From assembly GCF_020184175.1 (NCBI RefSeq), contig NC_065531.1:18621213-18685212 (forward strand): a DNA stretch of 64,000 nt, read 5' to 3'. Source of the DNA: Aphis gossypii. Its lineage: Eukaryota; Arthropoda; Insecta; Hemiptera; Aphididae. Each line of letters starts with the position of its first letter. Within the stretch, counting starts at the first letter, position 1. The notes below the pieces were generated by a model that did no database searches, had not been told where the DNA came from, and saw only the letters and a list, made by a program, of their open reading frames with translations. Both the position numbers and the translations under genes were made by a program. This document shows positions 36,391-47,260 of the stretch, in pieces.

Positions 36391-38302
36391 TATAATCAAT
36401 GGTTGTACCTAATATTTTACTATATAGTCAGACAATTTTATCTTTACAAATATTATAAAATTTGAATGCATTAGTAGGTATTAATTATCTGGATTATCGT
36501 CATATCCTTAAAGTCCCTGTATCTTTAAACTCGTTATCGTGAAATATTATCCTTAGTACATGATGTTCGAATTTCAATTTAGATAAGTTAGAATTTCCAA
36601 TAAAAAATCATCTCCTAAATAAATTACAATAAAAAAGACGGTTTTCGTTAATTGAAAAATAAAAGTTTGTATCGCCGCTGGGCGCTTCTTAAATATTATT
36701 TAAAAAAATTTAGTAATTAACAATAATATCGAATATATTATAATCAGATTTTGAATAAATAATTATTATTAAACAAAACGGGGATGGATGAGCATACCCG
36801 AAGAATTACCTATATACACATTACACATAGTTTGAAGGTATTTCACTCGCTATTACCTACCTAAAATGTTATTTATAGAGATTTAAATTTATGTAATAAT
36901 AAATACAAATCCAATAATATATTCTCGCTTGTTAAAACTATACGGCTTATAAATTAATTATGTAAAATCAACCTACACGTGAAAAAACAGCCATCGGAAT
37001 AATATATAATATGTTTACGTTTTACAAGTAATATGTCGATATAATAAACATTAATGGACAAACACTCAATATTTTTTAAATTTATTCATTGATCGGTTAA
37101 TGGAAAATGTATATAATACAGATATAGGTATAAAATACATCATGCATTATTCCTATATGTAATAGGCGTAGAGTTTAAGTATCCATACCGTATTAATTCA
37201 TCAACAATGTGAACAACATTCGCTTAATTTTATAGCATAATTATCATATGATACATTGATACTGTAAACGTACATATTATTAAATTCGACTTGTCTGCGT
37301 AAAGCTTATATCAATAAATGTATTATGGCTATAATAACATTGCACTTATTACTCACGTTTACGTACAATCGATTATAATATTAAGATGTGTGCGTACAAT
37401 TGTAGATAATATTATCGCGATATATAACGCATAGGTATTATTATTATTAACTTTGTACGAGAACGTATAATAACCATAGTATAATATAATATAACATAGC
37501 TGTATTATAGATATATAATATTATCTCAATAATTATAAGCTTTCCATATTATTATTCGATTGTCCATTAACAAATGCACTCATAATATTAATGCTTACAT
37601 TAGCTTTATCAAAATGCACGTAAGTACGCGTATTATAACGAACGAATCGTGTACATATTCGTTTAGATAATTTTCACGCAATTAAAACGACTAATAACCG
37701 CGTAGCTCGTAGGCATCTATACATAAATGTATATACGCTTCCACTGGATGACCTCTGGTGTTTAATTTAATCGAATGTGTACAACGGCCGTTTGAACAAA
37801 AGTACTCCGTAACAATTGAACAAACATCCATCATAACAATTAACATGCGTGTATATTATATGCACGTATGTAAATTACGTATAATATGTATAGAGAAATA
37901 GCCAAACGCGACGACGACGATCACTTTTTATATTTGCAAACGAATGTAAATGTATATTATACTTGTGTATACACATTACACACTGAATTAATTATTATGA
38001 TGGGCGATGTTGTTAATCAATTCAAACTTTCTGTAAACTTTTCTATTTGATGTTCACTCGACAATTTATCAAACACACAGTAGTAGTAATAATAATAATA
38101 ATAATAAAATATAATGACGAAAATCGTGTAACCTCGCAGGAAATATAATTTTTATGTTAACACGCGCACTTAATGACCATTATTCTCATATTGTTTTAAA
38201 TAAATACTTGAACAATAAAACAACAAAGCATCATATTCAAAAAAATAAAAGTATTTTCGTCCAGAGTGTTCAACGCTTGAATAGTATCACAAAAATCAGT
38301 AT
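36391..38302. other. AT-rich non-coding DNA
   Basis: I see no gene. It carries short simple repeats only, for example an AAT/ATA tract at 38089-38107. Confidence 0.55.
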
Positions 38303-38345
38303 CATTGATTATAAATATAGTATAATATAGTATTTATAATCAATG
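38303..38345. repeat. 15-bp perfect-stem hairpin
   Basis: CATTGATTATAAATA (38303-38317) pairs perfectly with TATTTATAATCAATG (38331-38345) across a 13-nt loop, and the stem can extend by a wobble and two pairs. It is shorter than a typical microRNA precursor stem and may be the remnant of a palindromic element. Confidence 0.7.
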
Positions 38346-38944
38346 GTAATTCTTGCAGATTTTATATTGAACAACAATAATAGAGGAATGTATGGATTAA
38401 AGTACTCCTATACATATAAATTATAATAATACCTAAATCAATTGTTTTATTACCTATATTACCTACTTATAGATAGCTATTTTTTATAAATGTATTACAA
38501 CTTCCTCGATAAAAGTAATATAAAAACAATATTATATATTTGGTCTAGTATTTGCAGAATGGCTAATAAAATATAAATACATAAATATTAATAATAATTC
38601 ATTTTAATATATTATGCAATTTTGTTGATAAAATTTATTAAAATTAAAAAAAAAACATTTTAAACTAGATACAACTGCGGTGGTATAGAATAGTGCAATA
38701 TATTAAAATAATTTTTTTTTTTGTTCTTTTATTATATACATTTTATTTTTATATGTTCTAGAGTTCAACATCTTACGCAAAAACTTGTAAAAAAGTAAAT
38801 TGCTCTATATTTCCAGATTATGTAAGATTATTTTTATTTTTTAAAAAAATAAATAAAATATATGTCAAAACGAAATATAAATATTAGTAAGAGTACCCGC
38901 TACAGGAATAGGAAAAAAGCTTTTATAATATTATTACTTATTAA
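38346..38944. other. AT-rich non-coding DNA
   Basis: Nothing recognisable; A and T runs near 38646-38718. Confidence 0.5.
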
Positions 38945-39640
38945 AAGCTCTATCTAGTGAAGATGATAATGAAGGCCATCTCTTAGTAATCCTAACAGTT
39001 CATCAATAAACACAAATACTGTTGTGCATCCTCTTCCTACTATTCAACTTCTACGGACGTTGCTCAGCCAAATTTGAATTGTTTTAACGCACACATTTTC
39101 CATAACATGAACATAGATGAATATTTATCTGAAGAAAGTAATGTGGTCTCTGAGGTAGAGGTAGGGTAAGGTTAGGCTTTAATTTGTGATGCACCGTCAA
39201 AGTCATTTGTTTTAAATACCAAAGGTCATACTGAAAAAGTATATTGTGTAAGATGCCAAAATGTGGGGAAATGGGTAATGGATAGAGTGTGTTATACTAA
39301 AGTTGATTCACCTTTACGGACACACAATGATTTTATGAATTATAAAGATCCTATTTTTCATAATGGAAAAATTATTTTAAGTTAACTTCCAAACTTTGAT
39401 CTTATAAAATCTATTCCTTTTGATAACATGCATTGTGCATATATTGGTGTAATGAAAAACTTCTTTTGTTTTGTCCCATAATATACATTCCCTCCTTCAT
39501 TTAGCTGAAGATGTTAAACACTTCGGTTCTTTAAATTGTTATTCTTCATTCCCTTTTGAAAATTTTATGCAACCTCTAAAAAAAAAAAAATTAAGTCTGA
39601 TGTAAAACCTTTAAAACAGTTACTACCTGCTTTCAATTTT
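38945..39640 (+). pseudogene. decayed transposon-encoded protein of unassigned family
   Basis: From 39176 the + strand reads ALICDAPSKSFVLNTKGH, then CVRCQNVGKW, PLRTHNDF and FHNGKIILS to a stop at 39383. It continues in the same frame with LPNFDLIKSIPFDNMHCAYI and GVMKNFF (39386-39463). A frameshifted block LHLAEDVKHFGSLN...FPFENFMQ follows (39495-39575). These blocks (CDAPAKxF, KGHxxxxxCxxC, LRTxxxF, IPxDxMHxxxxGVxKK, FPFEN) occur in this order in a protein found repeatedly in insect and cnidarian genomes and generally regarded as transposon-encoded. I cannot name its superfamily with certainty. Acidic and Ser/Asn-rich scraps upstream (38950-39166) fit its N-terminal part. Several stops and frameshifts make it non-functional. 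Confidence 0.7.
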
Positions 39641-39977
39641 TACGTACCTACTCCAATTTTCAAATTTTTCGGATTAGGCACTTGGATAATATAGGTTGTG
39701 TTGTAAATATTTTGAACAGTAATCGGACAAAAAATTTAGATTAATTTTTAATTTACGAATAATCCAATAGCTCTGGCCTGCTACTTAATGTAAACCTATA
39801 ATACTTGACGAATTAAATGATAATTTATTTTGTTTGTTATATTTTATCTGGCTTAAAATCAAAACAAAACAACTCTATAGTAATATCATATTTTTATGTA
39901 CATAAATGCATATCGACCATATTGTTGAACATTCAATATAAATTTATCTAATGCATTTTTAAACAGTTTTAATTTAG

Positions 39978-40077
39978 GTTTATCGAAATGTATGATACAA
40001 TTGGTTATTACATATCAAAATTCTGCGGGTCCATATATAAATGGGGCAACAGCTTTTTAGCAGACGATGATTTAAAG
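39978..40077 (+). other. candidate orphan exon (100 nt)
   Basis: The stretch is preceded by TTTTAATTTAG and followed by AAG|GTAAAT, both acceptable insect splice sites. From 39979 it is open for 33 codons: FIEMYDTIGYYISKFC, then GSIYKWGNSFLADDDLK, with good residue diversity for so AT-rich a region. I do not recognise the protein. No partner exon is evident on either side, and a solo LTR lies 140 bp downstream. It could be an exon of a gene with long introns, a stray piece of the neighbouring transposon, or chance. Confidence 0.3.
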
Positions 40078-40214
40078 GTAAATAAAATATACACATTTTA
40101 TTATAACTTATAATGTACTATAGCTTAGCATACTTTACTAGGCGTAGCCCAGGTTTAAAATCCACAATGATAAAACGTATATAGGTGTGATTAAATCTAT
40201 AATATCTGCAGAAA

Positions 40215-40218
40215 ATAT
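40215..40218. repeat. left 4-bp target duplication of the solo LTR
   Basis: ATAT precedes the LTR and is repeated at 40723-40726. The sequence is low-complexity, so it is weaker evidence than a mixed tetramer would be. Confidence 0.5.
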
Positions 40219-40722
40219 TGTTACGAACCCCGTACTGATATTACGTACAGTGTGACGTGATGACACATTTTATATAAAATAATTTATTTAATACAAGCAT
40301 GCGAGGATAGGACAAGAGAGTGTGGAATATCTTATTAATAAAATAATTTAACAATTAAAGTAGAATCACACGTCTCTTTGCTAAAAGTCAAAACTCGATG
40401 TCTCTTCGACAAGAATCATGTATAAGAATGCACAGTCTTTTCGGGACCCCTCGTATAGCGGAGTCGTCATCCACTCTTTTTATGACAAGCAAAAGGAGAC
40501 CGAGACAAGAGCTCGTCAGGTGATTAGAGATATCACAGACATTCAGAGTCAGGTCGTAAGTGCCCCTCGTAACACCGCTCAAAACTCGTATTTAATATTA
40601 AGCTTATATTATTGTATTCATGCTAATTATTATTTTAAAAAACATTTTAATGTAGGTACACTGAACAACACGACGTATTTATTCCTGTGTTTATGTATAT
40701 ATCGACCGGACGGGACGCAACA
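40219..40722 (+). mobile_element. solo LTR of a retrotransposon (504 bp)
   Basis: The stretch starts TGTTACGAACCCC and ends GACGCAACA, so it has the TG...CA ends and TGTT/AACA inverted tips of retroelement LTRs. It is flanked by a 4-bp ATAT duplication. Inside, a TATATAAA box lies at 40271-40278 and an AATAAA signal at 40337-40342, in the order expected of a + orientation LTR. There is no primer-binding site, gag-pol frame or second LTR nearby, so it would be the product of LTR-LTR recombination. A 4-bp duplication suggests a Ty3/Gypsy-type element; this is tentative. The two opposing short frames across it are not genes. Confidence 0.6.
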
Positions 40723-40726
40723 ATAT
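40723..40726. repeat. right 4-bp target duplication of the solo LTR
   Basis: ATAT, matching the left flank. Confidence 0.5.
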
Positions 40727-41105
40727 TGAAATGAAAAATTAAATTAATTTTTTTTTAACAAGTTCCATACGTATTTTATAACTTTAAGAAAGAGTTTCAT
40801 AATTATTAATAAATCAATCTAAATCGTTTTTTTTTTCAAATGGAGTGTGACCAAACTCCAAACAAATTTTGTGAATAATCTATCATTAGGTATTATTTTA
40901 CATAATATTTTCTGGCATAGAATAAAACTGTTTGAGAATATTAAGACACAAAACTCTAGATTTTTGAAGTAATAAAGATAGGTAGTATATTTAAAGGAAA
41001 TAAATGTATAATAATACTCGAAATATTCTAAATAAATATATTGAATACAAACTAAGAATAAATATTGCTTATTTATATTGCTATAGGTTGACACAAAGAC
41101 CACGA
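40727..41105. other. AT-rich non-coding DNA
   Basis: The 94-codon antisense frame (40819-41103) is low-complexity and rich in Tyr, Phe and Ile from AT-rich codons. I treat it as chance. Confidence 0.5.
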
Positions 41106-41136
41106 TTCTTGACCTCTATGAAAGAGAGGTCAAGAA
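41106..41136. repeat. 12-bp perfect-stem hairpin followed by an A run
   Basis: TTCTTGACCTCT (41106-41117) pairs perfectly with AGAGGTCAAGAA (41125-41136) over the 7-nt loop ATGAAAG, followed by an A-rich tract. It could be a structured transcript end or a relic of a transposon terminus. Nothing else tells which. Confidence 0.7.
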
Positions 41137-41213
41137 AAAAAACAAAATAAAAGAAAGAAGAAGACAAGTAAATATAAAAAAAATACGTGCATTTATAATT
41201 ATTAAATAAAATA

Positions 41214-41390
41214 ATGAATAATGTTATTGATATTATTAAAACTTAGTTTTGGTTCAATAATCTGAATAATCAGCCTAATAGAGAATTTTTTAATAATATC
41301 GACGACATTGTTGACCAGCTATTGGAGAATTGCTGTAACCGAAGAGAATTAACAAGTAATGAAGAACATTTAAATCAAAATATTATTTAA
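41214..41390 (+). other. short broken reading frame, unrecognised
   Basis: An ATG at 41214 opens a 58-codon frame interrupted by one TAG at 41244. The downstream part reads FWFNNLNNQPNREFFNN, then IDDIVDQLLENCCNRREL, before a stop at 41388. The TAG could also be a splice-acceptor AG (AAAACTTAG|TTTTGG). The composition is Asn/Asp/Glu-rich and no domain is recognised. It may be a remnant or chance. Confidence 0.18.
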
Positions 41391-42220
41391 AACAACTAAA
41401 ATGTTAACCATGGGTGTGGCATTTCATACTCAAAGTATAATATCAAAATCAATTTAATTCAATCAATCAAATTAATAATTTTAAAATCGTAACCCCATAT
41501 TAGTTTTTTTAACTGTAAAAAATGTTGCTTATTCTTAAGTACCCAATATTATTGCTCATCTTTGTTTCATTTAAAACCGGAAAACGCTGAGTAATAAAGC
41601 TAGCAATATTTATATACATTTAACCATTTTGATATTCAATGTAATATTTTGGTTTTATAAATTTTAAATAATTATTAATATTTCTTATTACATTCATGGG
41701 TAATTAAAATGTATTTTAAGAAATAATTTAATTTCCCAATATATATTATGTAATAATACTGTTATATTTACTTCAGTGTAGGTAATAGGTACTACCTAGT
41801 ATAACTAGTATAAGATCAAAGAACGTCGTTTTTTATTGCTGTATAACCTAACTAAGGTGCACTTGGAGCACCGTGGTCTACGGAACATAATAAATAATTA
41901 AAAATGTATAAAATTTTTTTTTTTGTTCTGTTTTTCATGATATTCGCAACAGGTCGACGCGGCTGAAAATATGGGCTGAGAACGTACGAACCTGTGTAAC
42001 AATTTTATTCAAAAAGTTTTTATTTTAAATATTTTTAACAGATATTTTTATTTATTTAATATTTTAATCATGATATTATGATACGGTACAAACACTTAAA
42101 GGTTTATGATGAAAACAGAAATTTTAACATCTTATGGTAGAATGACTACTTATTTATATATTATTAATAAAATAAATGTTAATTAAAATGTATATTTTGA
42201 TAACCCTTTTTTTTTTTTTG
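41391..42220. other. AT-rich non-coding DNA
   Basis: A GGTGC/GCACC hairpin lies near 41857-41873. Otherwise nothing is recognisable. Confidence 0.45.
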
Positions 42221-42290
42221 CTTTCTGGCCCGCTAGATTTTAATTTTCTAAAAAATTGGCCCTCTAGTAACTTAAAGTTGCCCATCCCTG
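42221..42290. mobile_element. detached right end of a hAT-type element
   Basis: The last 16 bp, AAAGTTGCCCATCCCTG, are the reverse complement of CAGGGATGGGCAACTTT, a typical hAT terminus. Inside it, GGCCCGCTAG and TTGGCCCTCTAG resemble the GGGCCA-rich subterminal parts of Charlie-like elements. I find no transposase and no matching left end upstream. Confidence 0.5.
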
Positions 42291-45200
42291 ATATAAAACA
42301 TAATATTCCATAAATTGTCAAATGGTCTCGAACCTATAGTCCGATTGTACGATCTCAGGTTCGTGAACCATATTCCAACAATTGTAGTAAATTTTAATTT
42401 TATATAGAAACAAAACAGACTGATTACCTAAAATCGTCAGCGTTATTTTTTAACCGCTGTTCTGTATTAGTTATTGATGCTATAAAACTTTAAGCCATTT
42501 AAAGTAAATTTTAGATTCGAAATTTATCTCCACAGATATAATATTTCTCTAAATAAATCACCCTTGAGCTTGGTTCTCACTAAACCGTATCGTATAAAGT
42601 TGAATATATTCAACTAATACATAGGTTACCTACGTATACAATACATTGGATGTACCTATATTGTATATATCTACTGAATTACCGATAGTGTCTGAATGTT
42701 GAAAATAATCGGGATATTTTAAATTTTTAATAAAATCTTACGGTCTTATACACTCTTACAATAATAAGATGTATTTTTTTTCCTTTTCTTTTAGCCTTAT
42801 ATTTTGTAACGTTTTTATACTACAGTCCTTTATGCTCATACATATATATATAATATGTATACAATGCGTTCAACAGATGGGAATTTTCATGCAAATGTTA
42901 TTTCAGGTGCACTTAAATGAATAAATTCTCTCTCTTTTTGTTTCGGTAACGGAGAAAACAGCTGAAGAGTAAATGCTTTTTATAATTCTTGTGTTTTTTT
43001 TATAAGTGGCACAGTCGCACAGAACAGTTGTGTGCATACGCATACCTGTATAATATATTCATACGATTTCAACCAAACTTTAATCACACGACTCTTTGTG
43101 TATATGTGTGTGTATATATGATATATGTATATACATACCACAGCCAAAACTACACATATGCATATTATCTTGATTCTTGATTATACATTTTATTCGATGT
43201 AAATGAAAAACGTATATAGTTTTAATTGTTAATTATTTTGTTTAGGAAGAGGTACACATATATAAGTATGTGTATGTATGTAAATCGTAGTACCTAGGCA
43301 CCAGTAAGTTTGCATAATATTATCGTTTTATCTGTACACACTACTCGATATTTCATTTATGAAAAGTGACATAAAAATCTCCGTCTACAAGAAATCATTT
43401 ACCACCGCGTTGGATCGCTATTTCATTTTGAGCCCGTTTCGCAGGTTCATGTTCATATTATTTACGATTTATTATATTGTTCAGTGACAATAGATACACA
43501 CAGGCGGTCCACCTGAATCGACAACACGGTTGCGTGTTTACTTTTTCTTTTAGTCGGTAAGGAAATATCTTTTCCGACTATACCACGAAACTAAGACCAA
43601 GCTATATAATAAATATACATAACACATAAGCTATTTTATTCAGTTGTGCTCACATCCGGTTGAGCGATTTAACATGTTTATACGTTGGTCCGTATTACGG
43701 AAAGCTTATACGGCACGGGAGAAAATTAATAGTAATTATATATAATATATACACAAAATACATATTATATATAACACGCGCTAAGACACGTCAACGCAAA
43801 TACGCGCCGCAATGCGTTGAATTCGTTGTTGTTCTTTAATAAGTATGTCCACATAAAGTCGTGAACGTAGCTTATTAAGAGCAACATAAAAGGGATCGGA
43901 TGTCGTATAGGCCAAAAAAATTAGGGACGGAAGCCAATTCCGAAATGTGAGATAATATAATGTTATATATAGGTACTCTGCGCAGTTCTTTGGCATTATA
44001 ATATAAATTTAATTGCTTCGTATGATAAAAAAAAAAGTTATCTTTATCAGGTTCCAAAGTGAAATGTTATATAGGAAATTTAAGGGAACATTGTGTTCGG
44101 TCGAAACAATTAGCATTGTTCTCTCTGTGGAGATATGATAGCCAAAATGGGATTTGTGCGAGTTTTAATAGTAAATGGGTCTTATTGTTCTCTCATAATT
44201 TATGTATAACGTTGAAATGTCTAATTTCACAAGTATTATATTTATATATAATATACACAAAATGTGTGCATATACAAAATCTTTGCATTGATCAGAAGAA
44301 AATTGAATTTAAAAACCTACTCGCGTTAAATTTATTTAAACTATTATTCACTTTATATTATGTACGAGTCTTCGAATAATAAGAATTGACATTTGAATAA
44401 GAGGTTATAATTAAAAGTTCAACGACTTTTAAAACAATAGCTTAATAAGCGAGGCAGTACTGATTTTTAAATAAACAACAAACGATTAATATTATAAGTC
44501 AGTTAATGTGTTTTAATAATAGTTGAATAATTTTGTTTTATATGAGTAATGACTAATGAGTACTAATAGTTCGACAGCATCATAAATACTTACTGTCACG
44601 GATTGTATTTAAAACACTAGTCGAATAATTTGTAAATATATTTAGTAAATAAAAAAAATGTATATCTAATAAATGTAAAATACACATATATTATAAGCCA
44701 TATGGTGTAAAATAATTTATATTAACTTACTGTTTAAATAATTTCTGTAAAAATGTTCGAATCTCGTTTGCACATATAATAATAAACGATATATATTATG
44801 TTTACATACGTATTCATAAAATCAAAAACAAAAAAGACAGAAACAATAAGGACACAAATATTACATAATATGTGGTTTAGATTATTCAGTTATTATAAAT
44901 TATATTTTTACCAAGGAACAACTAAAATATGTTATTCATTCTAATAAAAACTATAAAACTATTTTATTATATATTGTGTGTAAATAAAAGTTTATTATGA
45001 TTAAATATTAGATAACATTTCCTTTAGAAAAATTCTAAAACAAAATAAAACCATTTTGAGACTTAATTAAAAAAAAATGACTACGTGTCATAAATAAATA
45101 TATTTATACAAAATACTTGCCAAATATGTATAATGAATTTACAAGTAAGGTCGTTTGGATTACAACTTACAAGGTTTACTTTATGGTGAAAACTTATACG

Positions 45201-46899
45201 TACACGATACTAATTTTCACTAGTCATGTACAATATAAAAGTATAACATACTAATTGCGATGCAATAAATATTAATTAATATTGAAATAGGTATGGCAAC
45301 GTGGTTTATTTGTTGTATAGTTTATTTAAAGTTGTCATGAAAAATTATAATACAATATTTAAATATATCTGAAATATACATCACATAGTCGGAGTGATTG
45401 TATAACGGATAAAGGGCGGGAATACACTACAAAACGTGAAGAAACAATAATACAACAATACTTTTTAAAATGTAACATTTTATACACTCATTAGTCATTA
45501 GGTACCTACTCGTTTAAATATTTAAATATCGTAAAACATAAACGTACAGATAATGTGCTCGCATTTTAGTTTGATAATAATAGGTCAATTCTCTGTATTA
45601 TAATAATATTAATGCCTACAATAACACATCGTTAATAATTGTTCTGGAGAACGCAAATTCGATATGATGTATATTATACGTTTGTAACGTTATAAATCAA
45701 AATAATATAGACGCATAGTCAACGTTCAAATTCTAAACCGACCGACAAGCCACAGTGTATAGATAATATGGTAAAACAATATAATACGAGCACACTTATC
45801 GCCCCGACACGAACAAACAAATGCGGTACCTACCACTCATCGTATTCGACTCCGTAGTTAACGTAATTGCTTTTTGGGTCTCAACGAGATTTTAGAGTGT
45901 GCGTACAATAAATAAAAAATGACGTGCAATACGTATACTATAGCTGTTTTATTATATAGGTACATTTATACGACACGAATTCAAAATAATTTTGTTTAAA
46001 ATGTCTAGACGTTAAAAATGCTCGTAAGAGATGACAAACACTTCTTATTACCATTATGAAAGGCGAATAGGGGAGGTACCTTAAATTTAGTTGATATAAA
46101 AGACGGGTACCCAACTCGTACATTAATAATACATAATATTATGTACATACTATATATTCGGTGAAACAATGGCTCGGTGTCTCGGTTTACACACCTCCTC
46201 GCACACCACCGAATATTGTCGTATTCATCATCATAGGTATTATAATAATATATAGGAATATCACGCGTCGTTGTATTATGGTTGTTATTGTCGTCGTTCT
46301 GTGCCGACCGCTTTATATCCACATTCAGAAATAGACGACCTATATATATATACGTATATAAATACACTCTCAGATAATAATATTATATTCGATCTATACG
46401 CGAGCCGGAAATCTATATAGGGTCGGATATCGCGTACTTTGGCGGGACAGACTACAGACTGCGAGCGGCATTGTTGTATAATAGTATATGGTCGCATGAA
46501 ATAATTAAACTCTACACCTCCGGTCGCGGGATTCTATAGAGACCCGCCCGAGGTGGCAATAACCGTTTGCGTACAGCACACATAGATACAGCCGTCGTTA
46601 CGGGATGAGGTACGTCCGGAGCTCAGTGCAGAGGAAATGACTTGGACCAAAGCATTGTGCCGTTTATTTTTCGGCGTATACATACGACTTGCCGGGCCGA
46701 TATATACACCTATCTCGTGCAGGACCTGCAGTGGCGTTGCGGGGTCGTATACAAACACATACGAGCGCGCATACATCAGCTATATAATGGTACTGGCAGG
46801 ATTCGACCCCACTCCGACAGCACTACCCCCGAGAGGAATCCCTTGACGTGTCACCTGTATATATCTATATAGAAAATACAAATACAATATTATATATAC
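42291..46899. other. AT-rich non-coding DNA
   Basis: No gene that I can support. The antisense frame at 43781-43996, with a basic C-terminal stretch (KEQQRIQRIAARICVDVS), sits in more balanced sequence but matches nothing I know. The stretch at 46400-46860 is CpG-richer with overlapping frames on both strands. Confidence 0.5.
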
Positions 46900-47260
46900 G
46901 CTTGGATATTGTATATATTGGTGAAAAAAGGGGACGGCGAGCGCCTGAGGCCGTGTTTGAATAAAAGTTTAAAAAACAAAAAAAAAAAATAGCAATACAT
47001 AACAACGAGGGTTATTTTCAATTACGTTTTCGTCCGCGTTCCGCTGTTGCGGATTTACTTTCCCCTCGTGCAATTATGACGGATCCCTGCGATCATCACA
47101 TGCAGCGCGCGTTTCGGTTTCGTCCCGACGAGTTCAGAACGGAAACCTTTGTAGTCTGTTTGCGCATCGCACACGACCGGAGCGCCCGTCTTCTCCGATC
47201 CACGCCGTTTCGATAAACGGCAAAAAGCGTTTTCGATTAAGAACCGAGTGAGGCGTGTTT
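46900..47260. other. GC/CpG-richer patch, possible regulatory DNA
   Basis: After an A run near 46977-46989 the sequence is CpG-rich to about 47230, with no reading frame of note. It could be a promoter or enhancer; nothing in it proves either. Confidence 0.25.

Noticed and set aside
40388..40729. Two opposing frames of 64 and 103 codons
   Set aside because: They lie within the solo LTR and have no gag, protease or other domain.
43781..43996. Antisense frame with a basic C-terminus, considered as a helicase scrap
   Set aside because: Only a vague resemblance to a YVALSR block; no second helicase motif supports it.
46780..46830. tRNA T-arm-like sequence (GGATTCGACCCC)
   Set aside because: The flanking arms do not pair and there is no acceptor, D or anticodon stem.
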